Shown here in pieces: positions 1 through 7,840 of a stretch of DNA of 64,000 nt. The stretch spans positions 186,001 through 250,000 of the forward strand of contig JALCCG010000002.1 of NCBI GenBank assembly GCA_023212695.1, given 5' to 3'. The notes below the pieces were generated by a model. That model made no database searches. It was given only the letters and a program-made list of their open reading frames with translations, and was not told the origin of the DNA. This stretch comes from Sporisorium sorghi. Its lineage: Eukaryota; Basidiomycota; Ustilaginomycetes; Ustilaginales; Ustilaginaceae. The first letter of the stretch is position 1. Every line of letters begins with the position of its first letter. The position numbers and the translations under genes are program-made.

Positions 1-319
1 TAGCTTCTTTCATCTCCAAAATGCTCTCGGCCAGTGCATGAATACCTTCAACTCCGGTCAATCCCTGAAATGAGGAAGCTTCAAAAAGGCTGGATACCCG
101 GCGGGTATCCTCAAGCACGGCTTGTACATTGCCTTCCTCCACATGACGGTACAGCTGCTCTACTTCCTTATTCAGCGCTTTGGCCTGAATGGAAGCAGCG
201 GGCGAGGTTTCCGTATCTCCACTCGCGGGATCAGCCCATATAGGATCACTGATGCTGATGGCATGCAGCAGCAATAGTGCAGACAGGACCAGCAGGAGCT
301 TGCGAAAGGTTCGAAACAT
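1..319 (-). CDS. ypjB: YpjB-like sporulation protein, N-terminal fragment
   Basis: Partial gene running off the left edge; the first 106 codons are present. The start is an ATG preceded by GGAGGGATGTCCC. An N-terminal hydrophobic stretch (about residues 6-20, rich in Leu) followed by a DPxWAD-like site looks like a signal peptide or membrane anchor, so the product is probably exported. The remainder is a helical, charged region with no motif I recognise. The call comes mostly from position: in B. subtilis ypjB directly follows ypjA downstream of qcrABC, and the same order is seen here. The exact function of YpjB is unknown; it is called a sporulation protein by family annotation. Confidence 0.65.
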   Translation of the reverse strand, partial: MFRTFRKLLLVLSALLLLHAISISDPIWADPASGDTETSPAASIQAKALNKEVEQLYRHVEEGNVQAVLEDTRRVSSLFEASSFQGLTGVEGIHALAESILEMKEA

Positions 320-385
320 GGGACATCCCTCCTACCGTATATGTATGGCAGAAGGGATGTGCATAGAACTGTATTGCCGAATTGG

Positions 386-1018
386 CTATAGTCGTTTGGA
401 ATTACCGTATCTCATGAATATCCAGGCAGCAAAGCCGCTAGAAAGAGTCAGGAGGTAGGTAAAGAGCTCTACAGCGGAAAGATCATCATATAACTCCCCC
501 GGCAACCAAGGAAACACTCCATAAGTATAATCCACTGTATCATTCAATAGAGTCCATGCGATGGCCCCGGTAAGCGCTGTCCAGCGGTAATGAAACAACC
601 GGACAAACAGCAGCGCCTCCACCGCCATCGCCGTATGCGAGGCAACCAGCATCCAATCCTGCCATGCCAGCACATCCCCTTGGGCTTGTCCTGCAAATAT
701 GATGGCAACTGCCCATACCCCGTACTTCACTGAGGTAACAACGGCCAATGCCTCAATGAACTGCTGAAACAAGGCACTGCCCAATCGCTTAGGCGGGTAT
801 AGAAGCAGCAGTAGTGCCAAACAGAAGAACAAACTCGCCGTCGGACTGTCCGGTACAAATATGACCTGCCATATGTATCCGTGGTTCACCGTGTCAACCA
901 TTTGACCACCGTACCATATGTATCCATAAATCGTTCCAAGTGCATTGCATATGAACAATAACCACAGAATCGATCGCTTACTTAAAAATTCCCGGCTCCA
1001 CAGATGTGAAATTGACAA
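386..1018 (-). CDS. ypjA: DUF1405 multi-pass membrane protein YpjA
   Basis: A 210-aa integral membrane protein with about six hydrophobic segments (first near residues 17-38, last near 185-205). Length and topology fit the DUF1405/YpjA family, whose biochemical role is not established. The start is TTG, supported by AAGGAGG seven bases upstream; no good ATG lies nearby. It follows the qcrC terminator, so it is probably transcribed separately from qcrABC, together with the ypjB-like gene 66 bp downstream. Identity rests on the ypjA-ypjB-qcr synteny of Bacillales plus the membrane topology. Confidence 0.75.
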   Translation of the reverse strand: MSISHLWSREFLSKRSILWLLFICNALGTIYGYIWYGGQMVDTVNHGYIWQVIFVPDSPTASLFFCLALLLLLYPPKRLGSALFQQFIEALAVVTSVKYGVWAVAIIFAGQAQGDVLAWQDWMLVASHTAMAVEALLFVRLFHYRWTALTGAIAWTLLNDTVDYTYGVFPWLPGELYDDLSAVELFTYLLTLSSGFAAWIFMRYGNSKRL

Positions 1019-1116
1019 ACTCCGTCCTCCTTGTCTCTTATGACTGTATTCTAATTACATAGCTACAGCCGATTATACCTAAACGCCCGATACATTTCAT
1101 CTAAACCCTTCCTATT

Positions 1117-1148
1117 TAAAAAAACCTGACCGCATCAGCGGTCAGGTT
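1117..1148 (-). terminator. Rho-independent terminator of qcrABC
   Basis: On the minus strand an 11-bp perfect stem (AACCTGACCGC / GCGGTCAGGTT) with a four-base loop is followed by a run of seven T. It sits 13 bp past the qcrC stop codon and separates qcr from ypjA. Confidence 0.93.
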
Positions 1149-1161
1149 CCTCTGTGTATCA

Positions 1162-2049
1162 TTACTCTCCAGCAGTTTCTGCTTTCTGGCTTGCAAGCCA
1201 TTCAGCCAACTGATCAAGCTCTGCTTCGGTTACACCAAAACCTAAAGCCTGATCTTTCATTGGAGGCATAGTACCTTGGCCATTTTCAATGATAGCCATG
1301 ATCTCTTCCTTGGTGTGGGTATCCCCAACACCGCGCAGCGATGGACCGGATGCCCCTTTCAGATCTGCAGCATGACAGGAGATGCATGTAGCTGTCTTAA
1401 AGGTTTCCATTGCCGGATTATCCTTGTCCACAATCGCTACAATACTATCTTCCGACTGTTTACCGCTGGTTGTCGGCAGTCCCGCTGCATGTTTCTCTTC
1501 TGCTTCTTCTTCCCGCTGAATATGCTCAGGTTTCTGTCCCGTTGCTTCCAACTCATGCACATAGTGCGTCCATGCTGCATTCGTCAGATAAATGACGGCA
1601 AACAACGACAGAATCATAAGTGCCGAAGTAATCGGCCTTTTGTAGAAGCGCCGTTCTTTCCCTGTATCAAGGAAAGGAACCAACAGCAATGCACCGAAGG
1701 CGACACCTGAAACACCAATTGTACCGAGAACGACATAATCACCGGAAGCGTAAGGAAGCTTCAAGTATTCATACAAGAACAGGAAGTACCAGTCCGGCAT
1801 CGGGATTACAGAAGCCCCCGGGTCTGCGGGATAACCAAGCGGAGCCGGTTCCGAGATGGTCAGCACAAGAAATCCGACCAACACAACAACCCCAACCATC
1901 CATTCCTTCAGCAAGAAGTTAGGAATGAACGCTTCTGATTTACCGGGATAAGCGGTGTAATCCGGCGGAGTAACCCATCCGCTGCCTTTTTTCACACGCG
2001 AATCGCCGACAAAAACTACTTTCTCATCAGATTTATGACCATGTGCCAT
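1162..2049 (-). CDS. qcrC: Menaquinol:cytochrome c reductase cytochrome b/c subunit QcrC
   Basis: Third subunit of the bc-type complex that passes electrons from menaquinol to cytochrome c in the membrane. The 295-aa protein fuses a subunit-IV-like region with a C-terminal cytochrome c domain. Hydrophobic segments lie near residues 50-65, 105-127 and 140-158; PDWYFLFLYEYLKLPY is the conserved subunit IV (PEWY-like) region. The covalent heme c motif CISCH is at about 222-226 and the probable axial Met is in GTMPPM near 261. A charged linker (about 168-200) joins the parts. It is last in the qcrA-qcrB-qcrC operon, 21 bp after qcrB, and is followed by a strong terminator. Confidence 0.96.
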   Translation of the reverse strand: MAHGHKSDEKVVFVGDSRVKKGSGWVTPPDYTAYPGKSEAFIPNFLLKEWMVGVVVLVGFLVLTISEPAPLGYPADPGASVIPMPDWYFLFLYEYLKLPYASGDYVVLGTIGVSGVAFGALLLVPFLDTGKERRFYKRPITSALMILSLFAVIYLTNAAWTHYVHELEATGQKPEHIQREEEAEEKHAAGLPTTSGKQSEDSIVAIVDKDNPAMETFKTATCISCHAADLKGASGPSLRGVGDTHTKEEIMAIIENGQGTMPPMKDQALGFGVTEAELDQLAEWLASQKAETAGE

Positions 2050-2070
2050 AAATATGCGCCTCCCTTCTTC

Positions 2071-2742
2071 TTATAGTGGACCGGAAATACCTTGTCGGCG
2101 GATCATAATAAAGTGTCCTACCAATAGGGCAAGAAGGACAGCCGGAAGGAAGAATACGTGAATAGCGAAGAAACGTGTTAGCGTTTCGGCACCAACAATC
2201 GTACCGCCCTGCAGCAATTCTTTAATGATTGGCCCAAGCCAAGGTACGGAGTTCGCAATCTCCAATGTAACTTTTGTAGCGAAGTAAGCTTTGTTATCCC
2301 ATGGCAGCAGGTAACCTGTCAGACCAAGACCGAGCATAACAAAGAAAATGAGCATGCCGACTACCCAGTTCATTTCACGCGGCGCTTTGTAAGAGCCTGT
2401 GAAGAACACGCGCATCGTATGCAGGAACATCATTACGATTACCAAGCTTGCGCCCCAGTGATGCATACCGCGGACAATCTGTCCAAAAGCAACCTGTGTT
2501 TGCAGGTACTCGACACTGTTGTAAGCGTTTATGATATCGGGCACATAATACATCGTCAGGAACATCCCCGACAGAATCTGGATGACTGTGATAAAAAACG
2601 TCAAGCCGCCGAAACAGTACACAAACGCGGAGAAATGATGCGCCGGGTTTACGTGTTCCGGTACCTCGTGGTCTGCAACGTCTCTCCAAATCGGCGTGAT
2701 ATCGAGACGTTCATCAATCCAGTTGTAGACATTCTTCAACAT
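2071..2742 (-). CDS. qcrB: Menaquinol:cytochrome c reductase cytochrome b subunit QcrB
   Basis: Cytochrome b6-type subunit (223 aa) holding the two b hemes and the quinol sites of the bc complex. Four transmembrane helices are clear (about 38-66, 96-114, 125-147, 190-213). Probable heme-ligand histidines are H94/H95, H108, H195 and H210. A Cys at residue 43 (FVYCFGG) corresponds to the cysteine that covalently attaches an extra heme in Bacillus and cytochrome b6f proteins. The gene lies 15 bp after qcrA and 21 bp before qcrC, consistent with one transcript. Confidence 0.96.
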   Translation of the reverse strand: MLKNVYNWIDERLDITPIWRDVADHEVPEHVNPAHHFSAFVYCFGGLTFFITVIQILSGMFLTMYYVPDIINAYNSVEYLQTQVAFGQIVRGMHHWGASLVIVMMFLHTMRVFFTGSYKAPREMNWVVGMLIFFVMLGLGLTGYLLPWDNKAYFATKVTLEIANSVPWLGPIIKELLQGGTIVGAETLTRFFAIHVFFLPAVLLALLVGHFIMIRRQGISGPL

Positions 2743-2757
2743 CTGAATCTACGCCTC

Positions 2758-3303
2758 CTATTTAACTACGGTATTTGGCACGATGGCGCCGAGGTAAATC
2801 CAGCCGTTATCAATTTTCGTCTCGTACTGGTCAAGCGGCTTCGGCGCAACTGCAAGATTCTTACCGTCCGGTGTATAACGTGCACCGTGGCAAGGGCAGT
2901 GGTACTCATCCGGGAAATTCTTGTTGTTATTCCATCCAACAAGGCATCCCAAATGCTTACAAATTGGTGAAAGCGCTACAATCTCACCTTGATCGTTCTT
3001 ACGAATCCACGCCGTCAAAGTGGCTGTACTGTTGTACCAGCCGTCCTGCTGTTTGAGTTCAAAATGGAATTCTTGTGGATCGTTGGTAATTTTGCTCTCT
3101 TCCGCTACCTTTACAAAAGATCCTTCTTCTTTATTCTGAAGAATCGGATCAACGGCAAAGCGAAGCATTGGCAAAACTACCCCAGCAGCCATATAAGCTG
3201 TGGCACCGCCCAACGTGTATGTAAGAAATTGTCTGCGGGACATCTCTTTCAGACGGGGTGGATTGTGCGATTCTTCATGCTCGTCATTGTGGTTGCTGCT
3301 CAT
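2758..3303 (-). CDS. qcrA: Menaquinol:cytochrome c reductase Rieske iron-sulfur subunit QcrA
   Basis: Rieske [2Fe-2S] subunit (181 aa) of the quinol:cytochrome c reductase. The ATG used here has AAAGGGGG about eight bases upstream; an in-frame TTG 24 bp earlier lacks a ribosome binding site. Residues 22-27 read SRRQFL, a twin-arginine-like signal, followed by a hydrophobic anchor (about 30-47). The cluster ligands are visible: CKHLGC (C115, H117, C120) and CPCHG (C136, C138, H139). First gene of qcrABC, with a sigma-A-type promoter just upstream. Confidence 0.96.
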   Translation of the reverse strand: MSSNHNDEHEESHNPPRLKEMSRRQFLTYTLGGATAYMAAGVVLPMLRFAVDPILQNKEEGSFVKVAEESKITNDPQEFHFELKQQDGWYNSTATLTAWIRKNDQGEIVALSPICKHLGCLVGWNNNKNFPDEYHCPCHGARYTPDGKNLAVAPKPLDQYETKIDNGWIYLGAIVPNTVVK

Positions 3304-3381
3304 TCTGTGTTCAACCCCCTTTGTCAACCGTTCTTAAGTGTCATCAATGATCAAAATCACACGACTTACTAGGACATACTA

Positions 3382-3410
3382 ATAATATATTAGGCACCCA
3401 AGACCGTCAA
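3382..3410 (-). promoter_or_regulatory. Sigma-A promoter of qcrABC
   Basis: On the minus strand TTGACG (3405-3410) and TATTAT (3382-3387) are separated by 17 bp. The qcrA ATG lies about 80 bp downstream, so qcrABC can be transcribed independently of ypiF. Confidence 0.75.
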
Positions 3411-3416
3411 GAATTT

Positions 3417-3435
3417 GAACCCCAAATTTGGGTTC
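3417..3435. repeat. Palindrome just upstream of the qcr -35 box
   Basis: GAACCCC-AAATTT-GGGTTC, nearly perfect dyad symmetry, 7 bp upstream of the qcr -35 hexamer and 38 bp past the ypiF stop. It lacks a T-run on the minus strand, so it is either a weak ypiF terminator or an operator for qcr. Confidence 0.45.
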
Positions 3436-3472
3436 GCTTCCAATAGCCCTTTCATAAATTGTTGGTTTTTTG

Positions 3473-3910
3473 TCACATTTCGATACGGCTTTCCTGCTGC
3501 CACATTTCACTGATTTGTTCGGAAACAACGGCCGCCAAGGGGGTATCTCCATTGCCTTCAAACCTGCGCCGGGACAGCACCAGCGAACTTTCAGGCACAT
3601 CCTCTTCAGAAAGCTCGCGATCGACTGTCATGACAACAACGTATTTGAACCCGATGGATTTGACATTGTGACAAACTTCATTTAGAAGCTTTATATCTTC
3701 AGTCTTTCCATATTGTATGGCTGGATATGTAACCAATCTGCCCTTAAACGGAATTTCTGCCAAATCCATAAAATCCCGAAGCCGCTCCAGTGCAGCAGTC
3801 ACTTCCCACGGCGACTCCAAACCTGATAATCCGGTATACGGAATGAGGCAGGTATCATAGAAAGGCTTCAGCTCCTCCCAAGTTTGCTCGTCCACTTCAC
3901 TAAATTTCAT
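3473..3910 (-). CDS. ypiF: DUF2487 family protein YpiF
   Basis: A 145-aa soluble protein with no signal peptide or membrane segment. The sequence (MKFSEVDEQTW start, a conserved LIPYTGLSG stretch, an ESSLVLSRRRFEG region) and the position directly upstream of qcrA match the YpiF/DUF2487 family of Bacillales; its function is unknown. The ATG at 3908-3910 has AAAGGATG upstream and is preferred over a GTG 24 bp earlier that has no ribosome binding site. A strong terminator separates it from the IDEAL-domain gene. Confidence 0.8.
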   Translation of the reverse strand: MKFSEVDEQTWEELKPFYDTCLIPYTGLSGLESPWEVTAALERLRDFMDLAEIPFKGRLVTYPAIQYGKTEDIKLLNEVCHNVKSIGFKYVVVMTVDRELSEEDVPESSLVLSRRRFEGNGDTPLAAVVSEQISEMWQQESRIEM

Positions 3911-3979
3911 GCAGGGTACATCCTTTCTGCTCACTCATTATGATTTTTCTTCATTATAAGAGTGAATCTGCAGTAAGGC

Positions 3980-4014
3980 AAAAAAAAAGAAGAAATGCAA
4001 TAAAGCATTTCTTC
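3980..4014 (-). terminator. Terminator after the IDEAL-domain gene
   Basis: Ten-bp perfect stem GAAGAAATGC / GCATTTCTTC with a 6-nt loop and nine T on the minus strand. The stem begins inside the TGA stop codon region of the IDEAL gene. Confidence 0.93.
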
Positions 4015-4192
4015 AATTCAAAGTCCTCAGTTCATCCGTCAGGTTTCGGAAAGCCACTTCGTCGCCGGAAGCCAGCGCTTCGTCAATTTCTTTATACAGC
4101 TCTTCACTCCGATGCTTGCGCAATGCTTCGTCCCACACCATCTCGGCCGCCAGACCTAACATAACCTCGTAAGTAACCTTCATCTTATCCAT
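4013..4192 (-). CDS. Short free-standing IDEAL-domain protein
   Basis: A 59-aa protein, too short for most gene callers but well supported: ATG with GGAGGTG seven bases upstream, and a terminator overlapping its stop codon. The core (MVWDEALRKHRSEELYKEI followed by DEALASGDEVAF) fits the IDEAL domain, a short helical module found at the C terminus of B. subtilis YpiB and in ComK. The position upstream of ypiF corresponds to ypiB, but the N-terminal UPF0302 part of YpiB is absent, so this is an IDEAL module on its own. Role unknown; protein binding is a guess. Confidence 0.75.
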   Translation of the reverse strand: MDKMKVTYEVMLGLAAEMVWDEALRKHRSEELYKEIDEALASGDEVAFRNLTDELRTLN

Positions 4193-4295
4193 TAGGATGC
4201 ACCTCCAAACTAAATTTGCATATAGCTTATATTCTTTCCCATTAATTGCTTTACTCTCATAAAATCATTTTGGCTGTTTCGACTACCTAACCATG

Positions 4296-5444
4296 CTAGA
4301 GGATCAAATCGTTCGAATCGCTGATATGTATACTGGCTTCCGCAGCCTTTAAGCCAAGCGCGGTCATTTTGTACGAAGTTCCCATCGTTTGGCTCTCCCC
4401 TATACGGATCATCCCCAAATGCATCAGCATACGGATAATCCGATGCTCGAGCATATTTTGCGGGCTATCATAATAGAAAGGACGGATTAGCCAACCCAGC
4501 GATTCATAAAGAGATGCAGCTGTAACCCAATCTCTTGCACATTGACTGATCCAGTACACAAGAGAAGTGATATTGGGAATTGCGCCCTTATACAGTCTTA
4601 ACCAAAAGCGGAATATCTGTATCACGCTAACTTGATTTCCTTCCTCAATAAACGAAGTTCCGCTTTCCGTCAAGATTAACCGTGCATTGCTTTCCGTGAT
4701 CCATTTTCTTGCGTAAGCATAATCGTACAGCAGTGCAAATCGATCGGGATATTCAATGCAGGATCGGCCGTACCCAAAGCGCCATGCACCTTTCGTGATC
4801 AGCGGCTCCGTAATATGCAGCGTGCTCATCAGCTGCTGCTGGTTCCGCCTGTACATAAACCCTTCCTGATTCAATTCAATATCATGTCCACCGACATACT
4901 TAAGAATCAGCATCAGATCTTCCACGGCCAGTCCCTGCTCGTCCCGATATACTTCCGGATCATCCGTCAATCGCTGCAAGTTTTCATGGAGACGTTCACG
5001 AAGCACGTCCCGGAAGCGCTCCTTCAAATCCGAAGGTACTTGAAACAAATATTTGGTGGAGTGGGTAAAACCGTTAAACAGCCACCCGCTTCGGCGATAG
5101 CGTGCAACAGCCTCACGCGGACTTTCCGTTTTCTCGGAAGCCTTCTTTTTTACAGGGGCCTTTGCATCCTTCTCTTCCACATCCGCCGTATGGCGTATCG
5201 CAGCAGTCAATTCTTCCAGGCTGTAGCCTGTTCGAGTGTCAAAGACCAGGTTGTTGAGGAAACGCAAATCGCTTGGTGTCAAGCTGCTAACCTGCTCCTC
5301 GAAGAACTCTCTTCTTCCGAGCTTGGACAGAATGCTCTGAATCAACTCATGCTTCGAATTTCTCTTGGCGTCACAATCGTAATGATTCGCTATATTGCTA
5401 AGCTGTCCAATATCGGCATATGTGAGCATATCCGCTAGATTCAT
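4296..5444 (-). CDS. Hypothetical protein, 382 aa, possibly nucleic-acid binding
   Basis: I do not recognise this protein with confidence. It is soluble, without signal peptide or membrane segments. Residues 1-45 resemble a SAP/Rho-N-like helical module (ADIGQLSNIANHYDCDAKRN then KHELIQSILSKL). A Lys/Glu-rich linker covers about 92-112, and the rest is predicted mostly helical with winged-helix-like patterns near the C terminus (EHRIIRMLMHLGMIRIGES). The pattern recalls helicase-associated (XPB/Ssl2-like) accessory proteins, but no Walker motif is present. The upstream ribosome binding site is weak (GATGGAAG). It occupies the place of B. subtilis ypiA without resembling a TPR protein. Confidence 0.7.
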   Translation of the reverse strand: MNLADMLTYADIGQLSNIANHYDCDAKRNSKHELIQSILSKLGRREFFEEQVSSLTPSDLRFLNNLVFDTRTGYSLEELTAAIRHTADVEEKDAKAPVKKKASEKTESPREAVARYRRSGWLFNGFTHSTKYLFQVPSDLKERFRDVLRERLHENLQRLTDDPEVYRDEQGLAVEDLMLILKYVGGHDIELNQEGFMYRRNQQQLMSTLHITEPLITKGAWRFGYGRSCIEYPDRFALLYDYAYARKWITESNARLILTESGTSFIEEGNQVSVIQIFRFWLRLYKGAIPNITSLVYWISQCARDWVTAASLYESLGWLIRPFYYDSPQNMLEHRIIRMLMHLGMIRIGESQTMGTSYKMTALGLKAAEASIHISDSNDLIL

Positions 5445-5795
5445 CTTCCATCGCCTCGCCGTTTTACAACCATTATGGGAAGGTTTTGAACATTTGATAC
5501 CTGTTTGGTTCAGTTTGCGAAATTATTTTTTTGTATATAAAAATGACTATGCTCTCTTATATAATGATAGAATGCCTATAGAGTCAAAATATAACATTTA
5601 TGAAGCGCTCATCTAATAAAATGAAATGCACGTTGATATGAAAGTGATTTTCAAAATTCAGGAAGGGGAATTATTGTGAGAACACCAGAGCATGAAATAT
5701 AACTTGGCGCCCATAGAATTCGAGGGCCTCCATATCCAAAGCAATTTCAGATGCAGTTACAACTCATTATAAATTGTTATGGAGGTTGTCAAACC
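5445..5795. other. Divergent intergenic region (351 bp)
   Basis: Lies between the divergent 382-aa gene and the methyltransferase gene and must hold promoters for both. A TATAAT element on the plus strand (about 5561-5566) is the best -10 candidate, without a convincing -35. GGAAGGGG followed by a GTG opens an 8-codon reading frame (5676-5702) that could be a mini-leader or chance. No stable terminator is seen. Confidence 0.4.
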
Positions 5796-6554
5796 ATGAT
5801 TAAAGACAGACAGTTTATGGCCTATATCCAAGAAGTGGATCAGCATTTTTCTGGATGGGACTTTTCACATATCACGGCTTCAGGACGCATGCAGTCGCAG
5901 CTTCTTCCCTGGTCCTTGGGCAGTTTGGTCATTCCCTTGTTGCGGAATGCCAATACGCTGCTGGACATGGGTACGGGCGGTGGGGAGTTCTTATCCTCTC
6001 TTCAGCCCTTGCCACAGTCCGTCTACGCAACTGAAGGATATAAGCCTAATGTACCGGTGGCGAAGAAGCAGCTCGAGCCGCTGGGGGTAAAGGTTGTTTA
6101 TTTCGAAGACGATGCTTCCCTTCCTTTGAAAGATCATTATTTTGATCTGATCATCAATCAGCATGAATCCTATTCCGTCTCGGAGCTTCGGAGAATTTTG
6201 AACAATCGCGGTATATTCATAACCCAGCAATCCGGGGGAACGGATTGCGCAGGAATTAACGAAATGTTTGGAGTCCCACTGAATGAAGAGTTCGCTCATT
6301 GGAATCTGGAAACGGCGATGGAAGAGCTGCTCGATCATCGATTTAACATCACTCTCAGCCGGGAAGACTTCCCGCTGCAGCGATTTTATGACATCGGTGC
6401 CCTGGTGTATTACCTGAAAGCCATTCCGTGGCAGATCCCTGATTTCACCGTGGAACGCTACCTGGAGCCGTTGCATCGAATCCATCTTGTCATCCAGTCC
6501 AAGGGCTACTTCGAGGTTCAGCAGCATCGATTCATCGTGAAAGCAGAAGTTTAA
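5796..6554 (+). CDS. Class I SAM-dependent methyltransferase
   Basis: A 252-aa soluble methyltransferase. The glycine-rich SAM-binding motif I is LLDMGTGGGEFL (about residues 56-67), followed by an acidic residue at the end of strand 2 (VYATEGYKP) and a motif IV-like FDLIINQHE stretch. ATG chosen because GGAGGTT lies nine bases upstream; an in-frame ATG 45 bp earlier has no ribosome binding site. The substrate cannot be deduced. It is on the opposite strand to its neighbours and convergent with the phosphatase gene, sharing a bidirectional terminator. Confidence 0.85.
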   Translation: MIKDRQFMAYIQEVDQHFSGWDFSHITASGRMQSQLLPWSLGSLVIPLLRNANTLLDMGTGGGEFLSSLQPLPQSVYATEGYKPNVPVAKKQLEPLGVKVVYFEDDASLPLKDHYFDLIINQHESYSVSELRRILNNRGIFITQQSGGTDCAGINEMFGVPLNEEFAHWNLETAMEELLDHRFNITLSREDFPLQRFYDIGALVYYLKAIPWQIPDFTVERYLEPLHRIHLVIQSKGYFEVQQHRFIVKAEV

Positions 6555-6566
6555 ACGACAGTCCTT

Positions 6567-6610
6567 ATAATAAAGAGGAGCCTCCCCCGGGGAAGGCTCC
6601 TCTTTATTAT
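6567..6610. terminator. Bidirectional terminator
   Basis: A 16-bp perfect inverted repeat (6567-6582 / 6595-6610, AT-rich outside and GAGGAGCC inside) between two convergent genes; the A/T-rich outer arms supply T-runs on both strands. Confidence 0.85.
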
Positions 6611-6622
6611 AATTCAATGTAC

Positions 6623-7210
6623 TTACGACTGCTTTGTCAGCAAATGCTTGGTACAGTTAAAGAGAAGGGGCGACCAATCATCGTCTTTTCTCTCCAGGAC
6701 GGTGAGCGACAAATTGCCAATGCGTTCACTCAGAACGCCACGACATACCAGTTTGTACAATTGCGCCAAAAAACCGCCATGACTGACAACCAGAATGTTT
6801 GCATCCGGATGCTTATGCCACATATCGTCAAGGAAAACAAGCCCCCTCGACTGCAGCTCAATGTCTGATTCCTGCCCTAAATCCTGCAGATGCCAGTCGG
6901 CACCGAACCTGGATTCACGTTCTTCCGCTGTTAAACCCTCCACCTGTCCGTATCTGCGCTCACGCAAACGGTTATCCGGTGGTGCCAATGGAATATTCAG
7001 CATGGATGAGATGATCTTCGCCGTCTCCTCGGCACGGGAGAGACCGCTGCTAATCGCAAAATCCCATCGATAGGACTCCTGCAGGAGTCTTTCCCCTAGC
7101 AAACGCGCTTGATTACGACCTTCTTCGTTAAGTGGAATGTCTGTTTGGCCTTGTATTTTGCCTACAGCATTCCAATCTGTTAAACCGTGACGAACCAAGC
7201 CGATCTGCAT
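6623..7210 (-). CDS. Histidine phosphatase family protein
   Basis: A 195-aa member of the phosphoglycerate-mutase-like histidine phosphatase superfamily. The catalytic RHG motif is at residues 7-9 (LVRHGLTDWN), the second active-site histidine is in VVSHGG near residue 144, and the acidic RERRYGQVEGLT region lies near 83-94. Such enzymes dephosphorylate small phosphorylated metabolites; the substrate cannot be set from sequence. The start ATG has GGAGGAG nine bases upstream. It is 27 bp downstream of the anti-sigma gene and may share its transcript. Confidence 0.88.
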   Translation of the reverse strand: MQIGLVRHGLTDWNAVGKIQGQTDIPLNEEGRNQARLLGERLLQESYRWDFAISSGLSRAEETAKIISSMLNIPLAPPDNRLRERRYGQVEGLTAEERESRFGADWHLQDLGQESDIELQSRGLVFLDDMWHKHPDANILVVSHGGFLAQLYKLVCRGVLSERIGNLSLTVLERKDDDWSPLLFNCTKHLLTKQS

Positions 7211-7237
7211 GCCACATCTCCTCCATCCTCATGTATT

Positions 7238-7840
7238 TTATCTTCTCACCCGATTTAATCTCTTCAGGAAAAACAAGGCGAAGCCGATTCCCAGCAGGGA
7301 CAGGATCATCCAATATTCTGGCTGAGTTGGGCTCATATCAACCACAAAAGGATCAATAATTCCGCTGTTGGTTTTCGGAATGTTGTAATCGTCCTGAGAA
7401 GCCAGGCCATGGGCTGTGTCAGCCACTCCCGTAGGAATTATTCCTGTAGTTACCGCTTCCGGTACGGGCTCCGGCTGATTGCCCATCGTTGCAAAATAGA
7501 CAAAGCTGCAAACAAACAATGCCAGAAACCCTGCAATCATTAGAGTCAACCGTTTACGGGAAACCCGGCTTACCGCACGGCTCTTGGATGTTTCCTCCAC
7601 CAGCCACGGGAAATCACGATAAATCCGGTCCATTACATTGCGGTTGATTTGGTCAGCGTCCATATCCGGAATTTCATGCTCCAACGCATGGACCAGATCT
7701 TGACTCTCCACCCACATTTCGTACTCCTCTGCACATGAACTGCAGGTTTGAACATGTGCTTTCAGCCGTTGTCGCCGCAGATCATTGTCAGGCAAATCCC
7801 AGACACTTTCCATCAGCTCTTGGGCTTCATCGCAAGTCAT
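7238..7840 (-). CDS. Zinc-finger (zf-HC2) membrane anti-sigma factor
   Basis: A 200-aa anti-sigma factor for the ECF sigma encoded just upstream. The N terminus carries the zinc anti-sigma signature: C3, H29, C33 and C36 in HVQTCSSC. A transmembrane helix follows near residues 98-118 and a second hydrophobic segment near 176-192, leaving an extracytoplasmic section of about 55 residues between them. Its start overlaps the sigma stop codon by four bases (ATGA), so the two are translationally coupled. The inducing signal is unknown. Confidence 0.88.
   Translation of the reverse strand: MTCDEAQELMESVWDLPDNDLRRQRLKAHVQTCSSCAEEYEMWVESQDLVHALEHEIPDMDADQINRNVMDRIYRDFPWLVEETSKSRAVSRVSRKRLTLMIAGFLALFVCSFVYFATMGNQPEPVPEAVTTGIIPTGVADTAHGLASQDDYNIPKTNSGIIDPFVVDMSPTQPEYWMILSLLGIGFALFFLKRLNRVRR

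Noticed and set aside
5991..6617. 208-codon minus-strand frame over the methyltransferase
   Set aside because: Antisense to a gene with a clear SAM motif; runs through the bidirectional terminator.
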